Of a stretch of 48,335 nt of DNA, positions 27,741 through 36,998 are shown in pieces. Origin of the DNA: Desulfocapsa sp. (GTDB lineage Bacteria > Desulfobacterota > Desulfobulbia > Desulfobulbales > Desulfocapsaceae); the NCBI GenBank assembly GCA_024763035.1, contig JANTGG010000009.1, forward strand, positions 1 to 48,335, given 5' to 3'. Made by a program: the position numbers and the translations under genes. Under the pieces are notes generated by a model. That model ran no database searches. It worked only from the letters and a program-made list of their open reading frames with translations, and was not told the origin of the DNA. How positions within the stretch are numbered: the stretch's first letter is position 1; the number at the start of each line of letters is the position of its first letter.

Positions 27741-28062
27741 TGCTCTTCTCCTCTGTGCTAAGAAAACATGCTTCCCATACCGCAGGCTATCACGAATATA
27801 AAAAAGATTAAAAGGATTTTTATACAGTCAGGAATTTCAGAATTCCATTACATAAGTATTATTGATACATACCCCCAACACTACTGTTTCTACGCTATTC
27901 TTTTATTTTGACATTCATCTGCGCCAGCGTATATCATGAAATGTGTTAGGCATAGTTTTGCTGCGTTTGCATGCTGTCGTCAACCGGGTAACGGTCTCCT
28001 CTTCCAACCCAAAGGCAGCGGCGAAAAGAACTCTCAAACAGAGGAAAAGGAAGGAGAAACAC
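27741..28062. other. Divergent promoter region, hemerythrin receptor / hydrogenase
   Basis: These 322 bases separate the two divergent units. The rightward half holds a likely promoter (listed separately) and an mRNA leader of about 120 bases. The left half is A/T-rich with no strong motif recognised for the receptor gene. An in-frame upstream extension of the hydrogenase small subunit into this region is not supported, because AAGGAGA precedes the ATG at 28063. Confidence 0.5.
27908..27935 (+). promoter_or_regulatory. Candidate promoter of the hydrogenase operon
   Basis: Perfect -35 TTGACA (27908-27913), 16 bases, TATATC (27930-27935). TATCAT three bases on is an alternative -10 with slightly longer spacing. 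No sigma-54 or obvious FNR palindrome was seen beside it. Confidence 0.45.
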
Positions 28063-29142
28063 ATGGCAGAGCAGATAGACAATATACAGACGAATTCCGG
28101 TCTCAGCAGACGCGGCTTTATCAAAAGCTGCAGTGTGGCTGCCGCTGCCCTTGGTCTTTCTGAGACCATGATTCCAAAGCTTGTGGAAGCAGCAGAGTCG
28201 TCTGAACGCCCCACGGTCATCTGGCTGCATTTTCAGGAATGCACAGGCTGTACCGAAAGTCTCCTGCGCGGCTCCCATCCGGATATCGGTCGTCTTATTC
28301 TCGACATAATCTCTCTGGACTACCATGAAACCGTCATGGTTCCCTCCGGTCATCAGGCAGAAAAAAGTCTGCATGACTCCGTTGCCAAAAACGCAGGTAA
28401 ATATATTCTGGTTGTGGAAGGAGCTATCCCCACTGCCGACAACGGCAACTTCTGTAAAATATCCGGTCGAACCGCCATGGATATTCTCGCTGACGTCGGC
28501 CCAAAGGCCGCCGCCATAATCGCCATGGGAACCTGTGCCTCTTTTGGCGGTATCCAGGCTGCAGCACCAAATCCCACAGGGGCTAAAGGAGTGCGTGACC
28601 TTATTTCCGACGTGCCCATTATCAACATTTCCGGCTGTCCTCCCAATCCCATTACCTTTCTCGGTACTGTTCTCCACTATCTGACCTTCAAACGTCTGCC
28701 CAACTGTGACGAAATGGGACGACCACTCTTTGCCTACGGCCGCAGAATTCACGACCACTGTGAACGCAGGGCACACTTTGACGAAGGTCGTTTTGCCGAG
28801 GAGTTCGGCGACTTTGGTCATAAAAACGGGTATTGCCTTTACAAAGTCGGCTGTAAAGGACCGGAAACATTTTCAAACTGTCCTGCAGCCCGCTTTAATG
28901 ATGTTGATGTGTGGCCCGTTTCCGTGGGTCATGGTTGTGTGGGCTGTACTGAGCCAAACTTCTGGGATTCCATGACTCCCTTCTATGAACGACTCCCCAA
29001 CGTTGCCATTCCCGGCACCGGTATTGTCGCCGACGCTGACAGTGCCGGCAGGAAAATACTGGGTGTGGCGGCAGCGGCTGTGGGCATTCATGCCGCAGTA
29101 GGAATAGGGAAATCCATTACAAACAAGAAAAAGGACGAATAA
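28063..29142 (+). CDS. [NiFe] hydrogenase small subunit (periplasmic, Tat-exported)
   Basis: The 359-aa electron-transfer subunit of a group 1 uptake hydrogenase (HyaA/HynB type). A Tat signal (SRRGFIKSCSVAAAALGL, twin Arg at 16-17) exports the folded dimer. The iron-sulfur ligands are present: the proximal cluster starts at Cys60-x2-Cys63 (ECTGCTES) with GTCASFGG and GCPPNP; the distal cluster in HDHCERRAHF, GYCLYKVGCKG; the medial 3Fe-4S in NCPAARF and GHGCVGC. A hydrophobic C-terminal segment may anchor it. Strong AAGGAGAAAC ribosome site. First gene of the locus; the large subunit follows after 66 bases. Confidence 0.95.
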   Translation: MAEQIDNIQTNSGLSRRGFIKSCSVAAAALGLSETMIPKLVEAAESSERPTVIWLHFQECTGCTESLLRGSHPDIGRLILDIISLDYHETVMVPSGHQAEKSLHDSVAKNAGKYILVVEGAIPTADNGNFCKISGRTAMDILADVGPKAAAIIAMGTCASFGGIQAAAPNPTGAKGVRDLISDVPIINISGCPPNPITFLGTVLHYLTFKRLPNCDEMGRPLFAYGRRIHDHCERRAHFDEGRFAEEFGDFGHKNGYCLYKVGCKGPETFSNCPAARFNDVDVWPVSVGHGCVGCTEPNFWDSMTPFYERLPNVAIPGTGIVADADSAGRKILGVAAAAVGIHAAVGIGKSITNKKKDE

Positions 29143-29208
29143 GGTTATCAGACAACAGAAAAACGGAATATTTCCAGACACTGACGACCTGAATAAGGAG
29201 AACAGACA

Positions 29209-30909
29209 ATGGCTCAACGAATAACCATCGACCCCATCACCAGAATTGAGGGGCATTTACGAATAGATGCAGAAATAGAAAACGGGCAGGTAAACAAAGC
29301 CTGGTCATCGGGACAGATGTGGCGCGGGATAGAGACCATCCTCAAGGGTCGTGATCCCCGTGACGCATGGCTCTTCACCCAGCGTATCTGCGGTGTCTGC
29401 ACCACTGTTCATGCCCTTGCCTCCGTGCGCGCCGTGGAAAATGCCCTGCAGCTGGAAATCCCCATCAATGCCCAATATATCAGAAATATTGTTATGTCTG
29501 TGCATGCCCTGCAGGATCACATTGTCCATTTCTATGTGCTCTCTGCACTGGACTGGGTGGATGTAGTCTCCGCCCTTTCCGCCGACCCTAAAAAGACTGC
29601 CGCCCTTGCCAACAGTCTCTCAGAATGGCCAAACAACAGTGCAAAACGCTTTACAGCGGTGCAGGCAAAAGTGAAGGCACTGGTGGACAGCGGTCAGCTC
29701 GGTCCTTTTGCCAACGGCTACTGGGGACACCCTGCCATGAAACTGCCGCCTGAGGCAAACTTGATGGCAGTATCCCATTATCTCGAGTCCCTTGACTATC
29801 AACGAAAGGCAACCAAGGCACTGGGCATCATTTCCGGAAAGAACCCGCATATTCAGAACCTGTCTGTGGGTGGTGTTACCACGGCACTCAACCCTGACAG
29901 CGACTCCGCACTGAATATGGAGCGTCTCTACTGGATAAAACAGCTTATCCAGGAAGTACGCGGATTTATTCAGCAGGTCTATCTGCCCGATGTTGTTGCC
30001 GTGGGTGCCCTCTATAAAGACTGGCTGCCGTACGGTGCCGGAGTAACCAACTACCTGGCAGCTCCGGATATGGTTACAAATAGTGCAGCCACAGAGTTTG
30101 ATCTTCCCGGAGGCACCATCATGAATGGCGACTTGGGCACAGTGAAGGGAATCACATCCTTTAACGACGACTACTTCCGTGACAATGTCGTGGAGAACAT
30201 CGCCCACGCCTGGTACAAGGGAAACTGGTCGAAACACCCATATGAAGAAGATGATGTGCCAAACTACACCGATTTTCAGGATGATGGGAAATACTCCTGG
30301 ATCAAAGCCCCGCGCTTTCAGAAACAGCCCATGCAGGTGGGTCCCCTTGCCCAGATGCTTGTGGGCTATGCCCAGGGACATAAATCCATTATAAAAAATG
30401 TAGACAATGCCCTGTCACTGGTCTCCAGTGTTGCTGGTGTCACAGTCGGCCCGGAAATCCTTCACTCAACCCTGGGGCGTCATGTCGCACGTGCCGTACG
30501 GGCTTCCATGCTTGCAGACCTTAGCTTGAAACACTGGGAGCTGCTGGTTGACAATATCGGCAAAGGAGATCTTGAAATTTTCAACAAACCGGTTTTTCCA
30601 CAGGGGGAACAGCAGGGTTACGGAATCCACGAGGCTCCCCGCGGCATCCTCTCTCACTGGATTGTCATTCAAGATGGAAAAATCAAAAATTATCAGTGCG
30701 TGGTTCCGTCAACATGGAATGCCGGTCCCCGTGACTCGGAAGGCGTTGCCGGTCCGTACGAGGCGTCCCTTGTGGGTAACCCTGTGGCCGATGCGGAAAA
30801 ACCTCTGGAACTGCTGCGTACAGTTCACTCCTTTGACCCGTGTATTGCCTGTGCCATACACACAGTCAATCAGAACGGGCAGGAAATAAGCAAGGTTAAG
30901 GCACTGTAG
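29209..30909 (+). CDS. [NiFe] hydrogenase large (catalytic) subunit
   Basis: A 566-aa subunit that holds the NiFe(CN)2CO site and splits H2. The N-terminal ligand motif is RICGVC (Cys61 and Cys64) followed by TTVHALASVRAVENAL. The C-terminal motif is DPCIACAIH (Cys545 and Cys548), with both second-half ligands as Cys, so there is no selenocysteine. After His551 there are 15 residues (TVNQNGQEISKVKAL) that the maturation protease encoded downstream should remove. It has a GGAGA ribosome site. It is exported piggyback with the small subunit; the cytochrome b gene follows after 121 bases. Confidence 0.97.
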   Translation: MAQRITIDPITRIEGHLRIDAEIENGQVNKAWSSGQMWRGIETILKGRDPRDAWLFTQRICGVCTTVHALASVRAVENALQLEIPINAQYIRNIVMSVHALQDHIVHFYVLSALDWVDVVSALSADPKKTAALANSLSEWPNNSAKRFTAVQAKVKALVDSGQLGPFANGYWGHPAMKLPPEANLMAVSHYLESLDYQRKATKALGIISGKNPHIQNLSVGGVTTALNPDSDSALNMERLYWIKQLIQEVRGFIQQVYLPDVVAVGALYKDWLPYGAGVTNYLAAPDMVTNSAATEFDLPGGTIMNGDLGTVKGITSFNDDYFRDNVVENIAHAWYKGNWSKHPYEEDDVPNYTDFQDDGKYSWIKAPRFQKQPMQVGPLAQMLVGYAQGHKSIIKNVDNALSLVSSVAGVTVGPEILHSTLGRHVARAVRASMLADLSLKHWELLVDNIGKGDLEIFNKPVFPQGEQQGYGIHEAPRGILSHWIVIQDGKIKNYQCVVPSTWNAGPRDSEGVAGPYEASLVGNPVADAEKPLELLRTVHSFDPCIACAIHTVNQNGQEISKVKAL

Positions 30910-31030
30910 CACCAGCATGGGAAGATCCGGTCAGAAACCGTATTGCCGGTTCACTGTTTACATTTAATACTTCAGAAAGGGCTTTGTTTATTACTGCTTT
31001 TTCGGAGTAAGGCATTAACAGAGGGTTATC

Positions 31031-31675
31031 ATGAGCTATGAAATAAAAAATGTCTGGAGTGTTCTACTCCGCCTGTTTCACTGGTCTCTGGTTCTATCCA
31101 TTATCACCCTTGTGGTGACAGGAGTATACATCAATACTCCCTGGACTAATACCACCCTGGAAGGGAGCGTCTCTTTTCCCATGACAAACATGCGTTACCT
31201 TCACTTTCTAGCGGGCTATCTTTTTACTGCCGCCGTTATCGTACGACTGTTTCTCTATATCTTCGGCAACCGTCAGGAACGCATCTGGGATGTGCTGCCG
31301 GTGACCCCGAGAAATATTAAAAGTCTGATAACCACCCTTGGCTTCTACACCTATATCAGTGATACCCACGATCCCCGCCCGGGACACAACCCCCTCGCCG
31401 GAATGACTTATATTGTCACTGTCACTGCCGCGATCTTTCAGCTTATCAGCGGATTTTACATGCTTTTTCCCGAGAGCAGCTTCTGGCAGCCACTGGGGAA
31501 CACACTGTTCGGATCACAGCAGCAGGGACGATTTATCCACCATCTGCTGATGTGGTACTTTATTCTCTTTGCCTTTGTCCATGTCTATATCGTGATATGG
31601 AACGATCTGAGGACTCCGGAAGGGCTGATTTCCTCCATGTTTTCCGGCAAGAAATTTAAACAGAAGAATGCGTGA
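31031..31675 (+). CDS. Ni/Fe-hydrogenase b-type cytochrome subunit
   Basis: A 214-aa membrane di-heme cytochrome b of the HyaC family. It passes electrons from the hydrogenase small subunit to the quinone pool and anchors the complex. Four hydrophobic helices are visible, with heme-ligand His in LLRLFHWSLVLSI (helix 1), MRYLHFLAGYLF (helix 2) and HHLLMWYFILFAFVHVYIV (helix 4). A 121-base gap separates it from the large subunit, with no stem that looks like a terminator. Its 3' end overlaps hypF by 8 bases, so maturation genes are translated after the structural genes. Confidence 0.93.
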   Translation: MSYEIKNVWSVLLRLFHWSLVLSIITLVVTGVYINTPWTNTTLEGSVSFPMTNMRYLHFLAGYLFTAAVIVRLFLYIFGNRQERIWDVLPVTPRNIKSLITTLGFYTYISDTHDPRPGHNPLAGMTYIVTVTAAIFQLISGFYMLFPESSFWQPLGNTLFGSQQQGRFIHHLLMWYFILFAFVHVYIVIWNDLRTPEGLISSMFSGKKFKQKNA

Positions 31676-33995
31676 CACCTCCCTTCTGCGGACGGAAATC
31701 ACACTCGGCGGTACAGTCCAGGGTGTTGGTTTCCGTCCCTTTGTCTACCGGCTGGCACAAACACATACAATCTTCGGAACGATCCTGAATAATGAAGAGG
31801 GTGTCGTTATTGAGGCAGAAGGAACAGAGTCTGCCCTTACTGATTTTATAAAAATGCTACAGTCGGATCCGCCGCCCCTTGCCCGAATCACTTCCCTTCA
31901 CACAAAGAATATCCCCACAATTAAAGGGTTTACAGACTTTTCGATCCTGCACAGTCTCGCAAAAAAGACGACCAGTGCCATAATCCCTGCGGATATCTCG
32001 ACCTGTAACGACTGCCTGTGCGACATCTCTGATCCCGAAAACAGGCGGTTCGCCTATCCATTTACCAACTGCACCAACTGCGGCCCCCGTTTTTCCATTG
32101 TAAAGAGCATTCCATACGATCGATGCGGCACATCCATGAAATCATTTCCTCTCTGTGATCTCTGCAGGAAAGAATATGAAGATCCAGACAATCGCCGGTT
32201 CCATGCCCAGCCCAACGCCTGTCCCGTCTGCGGTCCGCAGCTGACATTCCATGATGCTGCAGGCAAACAGTTTTCCAGCGGTTCACCGCTTGAAGCAACC
32301 AACCGCGAACTTTCACAGGGACATATTGTTGCCATGCGTGGACTTGGCGGATTCCATCTTGTTGTGGATGCTGTTTCAGATAAAGCCGTCAATCGTCTGC
32401 GTAAACGAAAGGGCAGAAAATCAAAACCCCTGGCTGTGATGGCGGCAGACCTCGTGACGGCAAGCTCCTTTTGCCATATAAGCAAGGCAGCAGAGCGACT
32501 TCTCAGCGGTCCGGAACATCCCATTGTCCTTCTCCCCCGTAAGGAGAACTGCCTTGCGGCTTCGCTCACACCCGGCATTAACGAGATCGGCGTCATGCTG
32601 CCCTATACCCCTCTCCACCATCTTCTTTTCAGGGAAAAAAACTGCCCGCAAACACTGGTCATGACTAGTGGCAACAGAAGTTCCATGCCCATATTTACCG
32701 GAAATCAGGAGGCAGTTACCGGTCTTTCGGGTATTGCCGATTGTTTTCTTCTCCATAACCGGGAAATAGTCACCCGTGTTGATGATTCAGTGGTCAGGAC
32801 AGACGGACAAAACGTACGGATACTGCGGCGGGCACGGGGGTATGTGCCGTCTGCAACTCCTCTTACCCACAAACTGCCGCCGCTTCTCGCCTGTGGCGGG
32901 GGGCTGAAATCAACTTTCTGCCTGACCCGGGACAAAGAAGCATTTCTCTCCCAACATATCGGTGACTTATTTAATCTGGAATCACTGGATTTTTATAAGG
33001 AATCCATCTATCATGCAAAGAGACTTCTCCAGATCAGCCCAGAAGCAGTGGTCTGCGACCTGCACCCCGATTACCTGAGCAGCCGCTTTGCAAAAGAAAG
33101 CGGGCTGCCCCTGTACAAGGTGCAGCACCATCATGCCCATGCTGCAGCTGTACTTGCAGAACACGGCATAGACGAAAAAGTGCTGGCTCTGGTTCTTGAC
33201 GGCACAGGTCTTGGCGATGATAATACAAGCTGGGGCGGTGAAGTCCTGGAAGCCGATTTTTACGGATTCAAACGATTGGGCTCCCTGTCTCCCATGCTCC
33301 TGCCGGGTGGTGATGCGGCAGCAGAAGCTCCGTGGCGAATGGGAGTATCCCTCCTCCACGGCAGCAGGCAGAAATGGCAGAGCACAGGCTTATCGGCAAT
33401 AGAGGCAAACAAACAGCAGATTATCCGACAGATGCTTGAGCAGAACTTCAACTGCCCGGTGACCAGCAGCTGCGGCCGCTTTTTTGACGGCATCGCCGCA
33501 CTCCTCGGTATCTGTCTCGAAGCGGATTACGAAGGGCAGGCAGCAATGGAAATGGAAGCACTTGCCCGGGAGGAAAAAGGAACCCGGTCCCTGCCAGGGC
33601 TGCTCAACAGCTGCAACTGTCAGGTCAAAACGAAAAACGCCGGACAACGACTGCTGCTGCAACAGGGAGATCTGCTGCAGCGTGTTTTAACCCTGCAGAA
33701 TGCAGGCAAAACAGCGGCAGCAATCAGTCTTGACTTCCACCTCTGTCTGACACGATATTTTTTTACATTGCTTAAAGAAATCAGCAGGAAAACAGGCATC
33801 ACAAAATGTGTTCTGACCGGAGGCTGCATGCAAAATACGATGCTGCTCGAAGGTCTTTTTATTCTCCTGGAAGAGGAGGGATTCACCGTCTTCACCGGAC
33901 AGAACATTCCGGTAAATGACGGCGGCATTGCCCTTGGACAGGCAGTTATCGGAGGCTTATTGCATGTGTCTGGCAGTACCCATGAAAGTGCTTGA
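31668..33995 (+). CDS. hypF: Carbamoyltransferase HypF
   Basis: A 775-aa protein that makes the carbamoyl adenylate used for the CN ligands of the NiFe site. Domains in order: acylphosphatase (LGGTVQGVGFRPFVYRLA), two zinc fingers (CNDC...CTNCGPRFS and CDLCRKEY...CPVCGPQ), a YrdC-like domain (from about residue 200), and a Kae1-like domain with the HHHAHAAAVLAEHG metal site near residue 487. The end, GGCMQN and NDGGIALGQA, is typical. The length is normal. It overlaps the cytochrome gene and, by 32 bases, hypC. Confidence 0.97.
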   Translation: MRDTSLLRTEITLGGTVQGVGFRPFVYRLAQTHTIFGTILNNEEGVVIEAEGTESALTDFIKMLQSDPPPLARITSLHTKNIPTIKGFTDFSILHSLAKKTTSAIIPADISTCNDCLCDISDPENRRFAYPFTNCTNCGPRFSIVKSIPYDRCGTSMKSFPLCDLCRKEYEDPDNRRFHAQPNACPVCGPQLTFHDAAGKQFSSGSPLEATNRELSQGHIVAMRGLGGFHLVVDAVSDKAVNRLRKRKGRKSKPLAVMAADLVTASSFCHISKAAERLLSGPEHPIVLLPRKENCLAASLTPGINEIGVMLPYTPLHHLLFREKNCPQTLVMTSGNRSSMPIFTGNQEAVTGLSGIADCFLLHNREIVTRVDDSVVRTDGQNVRILRRARGYVPSATPLTHKLPPLLACGGGLKSTFCLTRDKEAFLSQHIGDLFNLESLDFYKESIYHAKRLLQISPEAVVCDLHPDYLSSRFAKESGLPLYKVQHHHAHAAAVLAEHGIDEKVLALVLDGTGLGDDNTSWGGEVLEADFYGFKRLGSLSPMLLPGGDAAAEAPWRMGVSLLHGSRQKWQSTGLSAIEANKQQIIRQMLEQNFNCPVTSSCGRFFDGIAALLGICLEADYEGQAAMEMEALAREEKGTRSLPGLLNSCNCQVKTKNAGQRLLLQQGDLLQRVLTLQNAGKTAAAISLDFHLCLTRYFFTLLKEISRKTGITKCVLTGGCMQNTMLLEGLFILLEEEGFTVFTGQNIPVNDGGIALGQAVIGGLLHVSGSTHESA

Positions 33996-34239
33996 GATCC
34001 AGGGCGACCCCGACGATTTTTTAAGCGACCAGGTCGCCCTGGTTGACATCGACGGGATCTCCAAAGAAATCCGCCTCGATATTGTGGACAGATGGCCAGA
34101 CGTCGGAGACTACCTTATAATCCATGCCGGATTTGCCATTCACACCCTTGAACCGGAAGAGGCGGAGGAAAATATTCGCCTGATGCAGCAAATGGCTGCA
34201 GCCACCGACATTCCTGACAACCCGTCCGAAATGCCATGA
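33964..34239 (+). CDS. hypC: Hydrogenase assembly chaperone HypC
   Basis: A 91-aa chaperone that works with HypD to build Fe(CN)2CO and hand it to the large subunit. The start must be the ATG at 33964, because HypC proteins begin with Met-Cys (MCLAVPMKV) and Cys2 is the functional residue; an upstream in-frame start would bury it. The rest shows the small beta-barrel (ISKEIRLDIVD, VGDYLIIHAGFAI). It begins inside the 3' end of hypF (32-base overlap) and its stop overlaps the hypD ATG by 4 bases. Confidence 0.95.
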   Translation: MCLAVPMKVLEIQGDPDDFLSDQVALVDIDGISKEIRLDIVDRWPDVGDYLIIHAGFAIHTLEPEEAEENIRLMQQMAAATDIPDNPSEMP

Positions 34240-35321
34240 AATACCTCGACGAGTTTCGGGACGAAAACCTGGCTGCCCCCCTGCTCCAGGAGCTGCACCG
34301 TACATTCAGTAAACCGTTTCGGGTTATGGAAGTGTGCGGAACACACACCATGTCTATTTTTCGTAACGGACTGCGTTCCCTGCTGCCGAAAGGCTTAAAG
34401 CTTATCTCCGGTCCGGGCTGCCCGGTATGCGTCACTTCTGCTGCCCATATCGACGCCATCCTCGCCATAGCAGAACAGACGAATATGCGCATAGCACTTT
34501 TTGGCGATCTCCTCCGGGTCCCCGGCAGCACTGGACTCTCCCTTGCCAATGGTTCCGCCAAGGGCGCCAAAGTCGATGTTGTCTATTCGCCCATGGACGC
34601 CCTGGAAATCGCCCGCAGCCATCCGGACGAGATGATTGTTTTTCCCGGTGTCGGTTTTGAAACGACAACGCCCGGTATTGCCGCAACCATACTGGCTGCC
34701 GACAACTGCGGAATCGACAACTTCACTGTCTTTTCCACCCACAAGGTCATGCCTCCGCCCCTGCTTGCCCTTCTCGATGACCCGGATCTGAAAATAGATG
34801 CCCTGCTCTGTCCCGGTCATGTGAGCACCATCATCGGAGCATCTGCCTATGTGCCCCTTGCCGAAACATACAAGCTCGCCTGCGTGGTGGGTGGCTTTGA
34901 ATCAGCAGATATCCTGCAGGCCATGATCATGCTGGCAAAGCAGATCAACCGGGGTGAGTCAAAGGTGGAGAATGCCTACACCCGTGCCGTACGATGGGAG
35001 GGAAACAGACGTGCACAGCAGATGACCGCAGCGATATTTGAACCCGTGGATATGGAATGGCGGGGTCTGGGGTATATCCCGCAAAGCGGACTGGGTATTC
35101 GCAGTAAATATAAGCACTACGACGCAGTCACCCGACTGGGGATAAACCTTATCCCGGCAGCAGAGCCCAAAGGCTGTTTATGCGGCGAAATACTCAAAGG
35201 AAAAAAAGAACCGCCCGCCTGTCCATTGTATGGAAAACGATGTACCCCCGGAACCCCTGTGGGACCGTGTATGGTTTCCAGTGAGGGGACTTGTGCTGCT
35301 TTTTATACCTATGGGGGGTGA
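34236..35321 (+). CDS. hypD: Hydrogenase formation protein HypD
   Basis: A 361-aa iron-sulfur scaffold on which the Fe(CN)2CO unit is assembled. The key sites are Cys34 in MEVCGTHT and the GPGCPVC motif (Cys62 and Cys65). The C-terminal Cys cluster for the 4Fe-4S centre is also present (CLCGEIL, CPLYGKRC, GPCMVSSEGTCAA). It is translated in overlap with hypC. A 127-base gap then separates it from hypE, largely filled by a heptamer repeat array, the only sizeable break in the otherwise packed hyp genes. Confidence 0.97.
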   Translation: MKYLDEFRDENLAAPLLQELHRTFSKPFRVMEVCGTHTMSIFRNGLRSLLPKGLKLISGPGCPVCVTSAAHIDAILAIAEQTNMRIALFGDLLRVPGSTGLSLANGSAKGAKVDVVYSPMDALEIARSHPDEMIVFPGVGFETTTPGIAATILAADNCGIDNFTVFSTHKVMPPPLLALLDDPDLKIDALLCPGHVSTIIGASAYVPLAETYKLACVVGGFESADILQAMIMLAKQINRGESKVENAYTRAVRWEGNRRAQQMTAAIFEPVDMEWRGLGYIPQSGLGIRSKYKHYDAVTRLGINLIPAAEPKGCLCGEILKGKKEPPACPLYGKRCTPGTPVGPCMVSSEGTCAAFYTYGG

Positions 35322-35322
35322 G

Positions 35323-35427
35323 GCGGTATGCGGTGTGAGGTTTGCGGTTTGCGGTGTGAGGTTTGCGGTTTGCGGTTTGCGGTTTGCGGTTTGCGGGGTG
35401 CGGGGTGCGGGGTGCGGGGTGCGGGAG
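35323..35427. repeat. Heptamer tandem array between hypD and hypE
   Basis: Fifteen 7-base units lie in exact register: GCGGTAT, GCGGTGT, GAGGTTT, GCGGTTT, GCGGTGT, GAGGTTT, then GCGGTTT four times, GCGGGGT four times, and GCGGGAG. It begins one base after the hypD stop and ends about 20 bases before the hypE ATG, leaving AGGGGAC as the ribosome site. It is G-rich on the coding strand and therefore on the mRNA. Confidence 0.92.
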
Positions 35428-35448
35428 TTTACTTTTAGGGGACATTAA

Positions 35449-36468
35449 ATGAATAAGGAAAAGACCATTCTTCTTGATCACGGCAGCGGCGGGATTGCCA
35501 GTCAGGAGCTTATCTCCGGGATGTTTTTGAAATACCTGGACAATAAACTCCTTGCCTCCCTCGAAGACAGTGCCGTGATGGAAAACCAGCCGGGAAAACT
35601 TGCCTTCAGCACAGACAGTTATGTGGTCGACCCCATTTTCTTTCCCGGCGGTGATATCGGAACTCTTGCGGTACATGGAACAATCAATGACCTTGCCATG
35701 CGCGGGGCAAAACCCCTCTGCCTGAGCCTGGGAATGATTCTGGAGGAAGGACTTGTAATGGGCGACCTTGAACGTATCACCGCCTCCATCGGAAGATGCT
35801 GTAATGAAGCCGGTGTGCCTGTTGTCACAGGAGATACCAAGGTTGTGCCCAAGGGGAAATGTGATAAGATTTTTATCAACACCTCAGGCATCGGCATCGT
35901 AGCTGATGGGGTAAACATCTCTTCCCTTGCCGCACGGGCAGGAGATACCATCCTGCTCTCCGGATCAATTGGCGATCACGGGATCACCATTATGAGTCGA
36001 CGGGCGGGCATCAGCATGGACGGTGATCTTGCCAGCGACTCTGCTGCTCTGCACAATCTTGTTGCTCTCCTCCTCGACAATCTTCCGGCAGGCAGCATCC
36101 ACACCCTGCGTGACCCTACCCGGGGAGGCGTGGCGACGTCACTCAATGAAATTGCCGGTGCCGCCGGTCTGCAGGCTGAAATTGACGATCACGCCCTTCC
36201 CGTAAAACAGGAAGTTCGGGCTGCCTGCGAAATCATGGGGCTGGATCCGCTCTATCTTGCCAACGAAGGTAAATTTCTGCTGATTGTTAATCCAGAGCAG
36301 GCGGAAGAAGCCCTGCACCTGATGCAGTCCACACAACTTGGTAAAGGAAGTGCAATCATCGGAAAACTGCAGACGGGAACAGCAGGGCAGGTAGTTCTTC
36401 GTACCTCCCTCGGCGGTGCCAGAGTTATTACTCCTCTGCACGGCGAACCACTGCCACGCATCTGTTAA
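35449..36468 (+). CDS. hypE: Hydrogenase expression/formation protein HypE
   Basis: A 339-aa ATP-dependent dehydratase that turns the carbamoyl group received from HypF into the cyanide ligand, carried on its C-terminal Cys. The sequence begins LLDHGSGGIASQELI and has FSTDSYVVDPIFFPGGDIG, the PurM-type ATP site. It ends in PRIC, with the acceptor Cys339 last. The ribosome site is AGGGGAC, just after the heptamer array. The maturation protease follows after 11 bases. Confidence 0.97.
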   Translation: MNKEKTILLDHGSGGIASQELISGMFLKYLDNKLLASLEDSAVMENQPGKLAFSTDSYVVDPIFFPGGDIGTLAVHGTINDLAMRGAKPLCLSLGMILEEGLVMGDLERITASIGRCCNEAGVPVVTGDTKVVPKGKCDKIFINTSGIGIVADGVNISSLAARAGDTILLSGSIGDHGITIMSRRAGISMDGDLASDSAALHNLVALLLDNLPAGSIHTLRDPTRGGVATSLNEIAGAAGLQAEIDDHALPVKQEVRAACEIMGLDPLYLANEGKFLLIVNPEQAEEALHLMQSTQLGKGSAIIGKLQTGTAGQVVLRTSLGGARVITPLHGEPLPRIC

Positions 36469-36479
36469 AGGAACAAGCC

Positions 36480-36998
36480 ATGGATACAACAAACAAGAAA
36501 GCCGGTATACTGGGCATCGGCAACCTCCTCCTCTCTGATGAGAGTTTTGGGGTGCATGTTGTGGAAGCACTGGAAGAGCAGTTCACCTTCCCCGAATCTG
36601 TGACAGTGCTCGATGGCGGTACAGCTGGAATATACATGACTCCCTTCCTGGAAGCCCACGACCCGATTCTGATTGTTGATGTTGTCAATCTCCGGGATGC
36701 CGCTCCCGGCAGCCTCTTTACCTTCACGGCAGAAGACGCCCAGGACGGCACAATGCAGACACGCATGTCTCCCCATCAACTGGGTGTCCTGGAAATGCTG
36801 GACATCTGTGCCCTGCGTGGCAGCAAGCCGGAAATTGTGGAATTTTACTGCGTTGTCCCCAAAAGTATTGCCATGGGTCTTGAAATGTCCCAATGCGTGT
36901 CGGCACAGGTGGAAAAAACAGCCGCGATACTGGTGCAGCGGCTGCAGAAACTGGGACACCACATAACACCTGAAAATACTGTACACCCCCATGCATGA
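36480..36998 (+). CDS. Hydrogenase maturation endopeptidase (HyaD/HybD/HynC family)
   Basis: A 172-aa nickel-dependent protease that cuts the C-terminal peptide from the large subunit after nickel insertion. The N-terminal signature is GIGNLLLSDESFGVHVVEAL, with the nickel-binding acidic residue in SDESFG. A second Asp is in ILIVDVVNL and the His ligand is in MSPHQLGVLEML. Its expected target, the 15-residue tail after DPCIACAIH, is encoded in the same locus. Its end overlaps hypA by 8 bases. Confidence 0.92.
   Translation: MDTTNKKAGILGIGNLLLSDESFGVHVVEALEEQFTFPESVTVLDGGTAGIYMTPFLEAHDPILIVDVVNLRDAAPGSLFTFTAEDAQDGTMQTRMSPHQLGVLEMLDICALRGSKPEIVEFYCVVPKSIAMGLEMSQCVSAQVEKTAAILVQRLQKLGHHITPENTVHPHA

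Noticed and set aside
27946-28821. Minus-strand ORF (291 codons) opposite the hydrogenase small subunit
   Set aside because: The other strand encodes an unmistakable small subunit with all cluster ligands; this frame has no motif.
35323-35427. Possible CRISPR array
   Set aside because: The units are 7 bases with no spacers; it is a simple tandem repeat.
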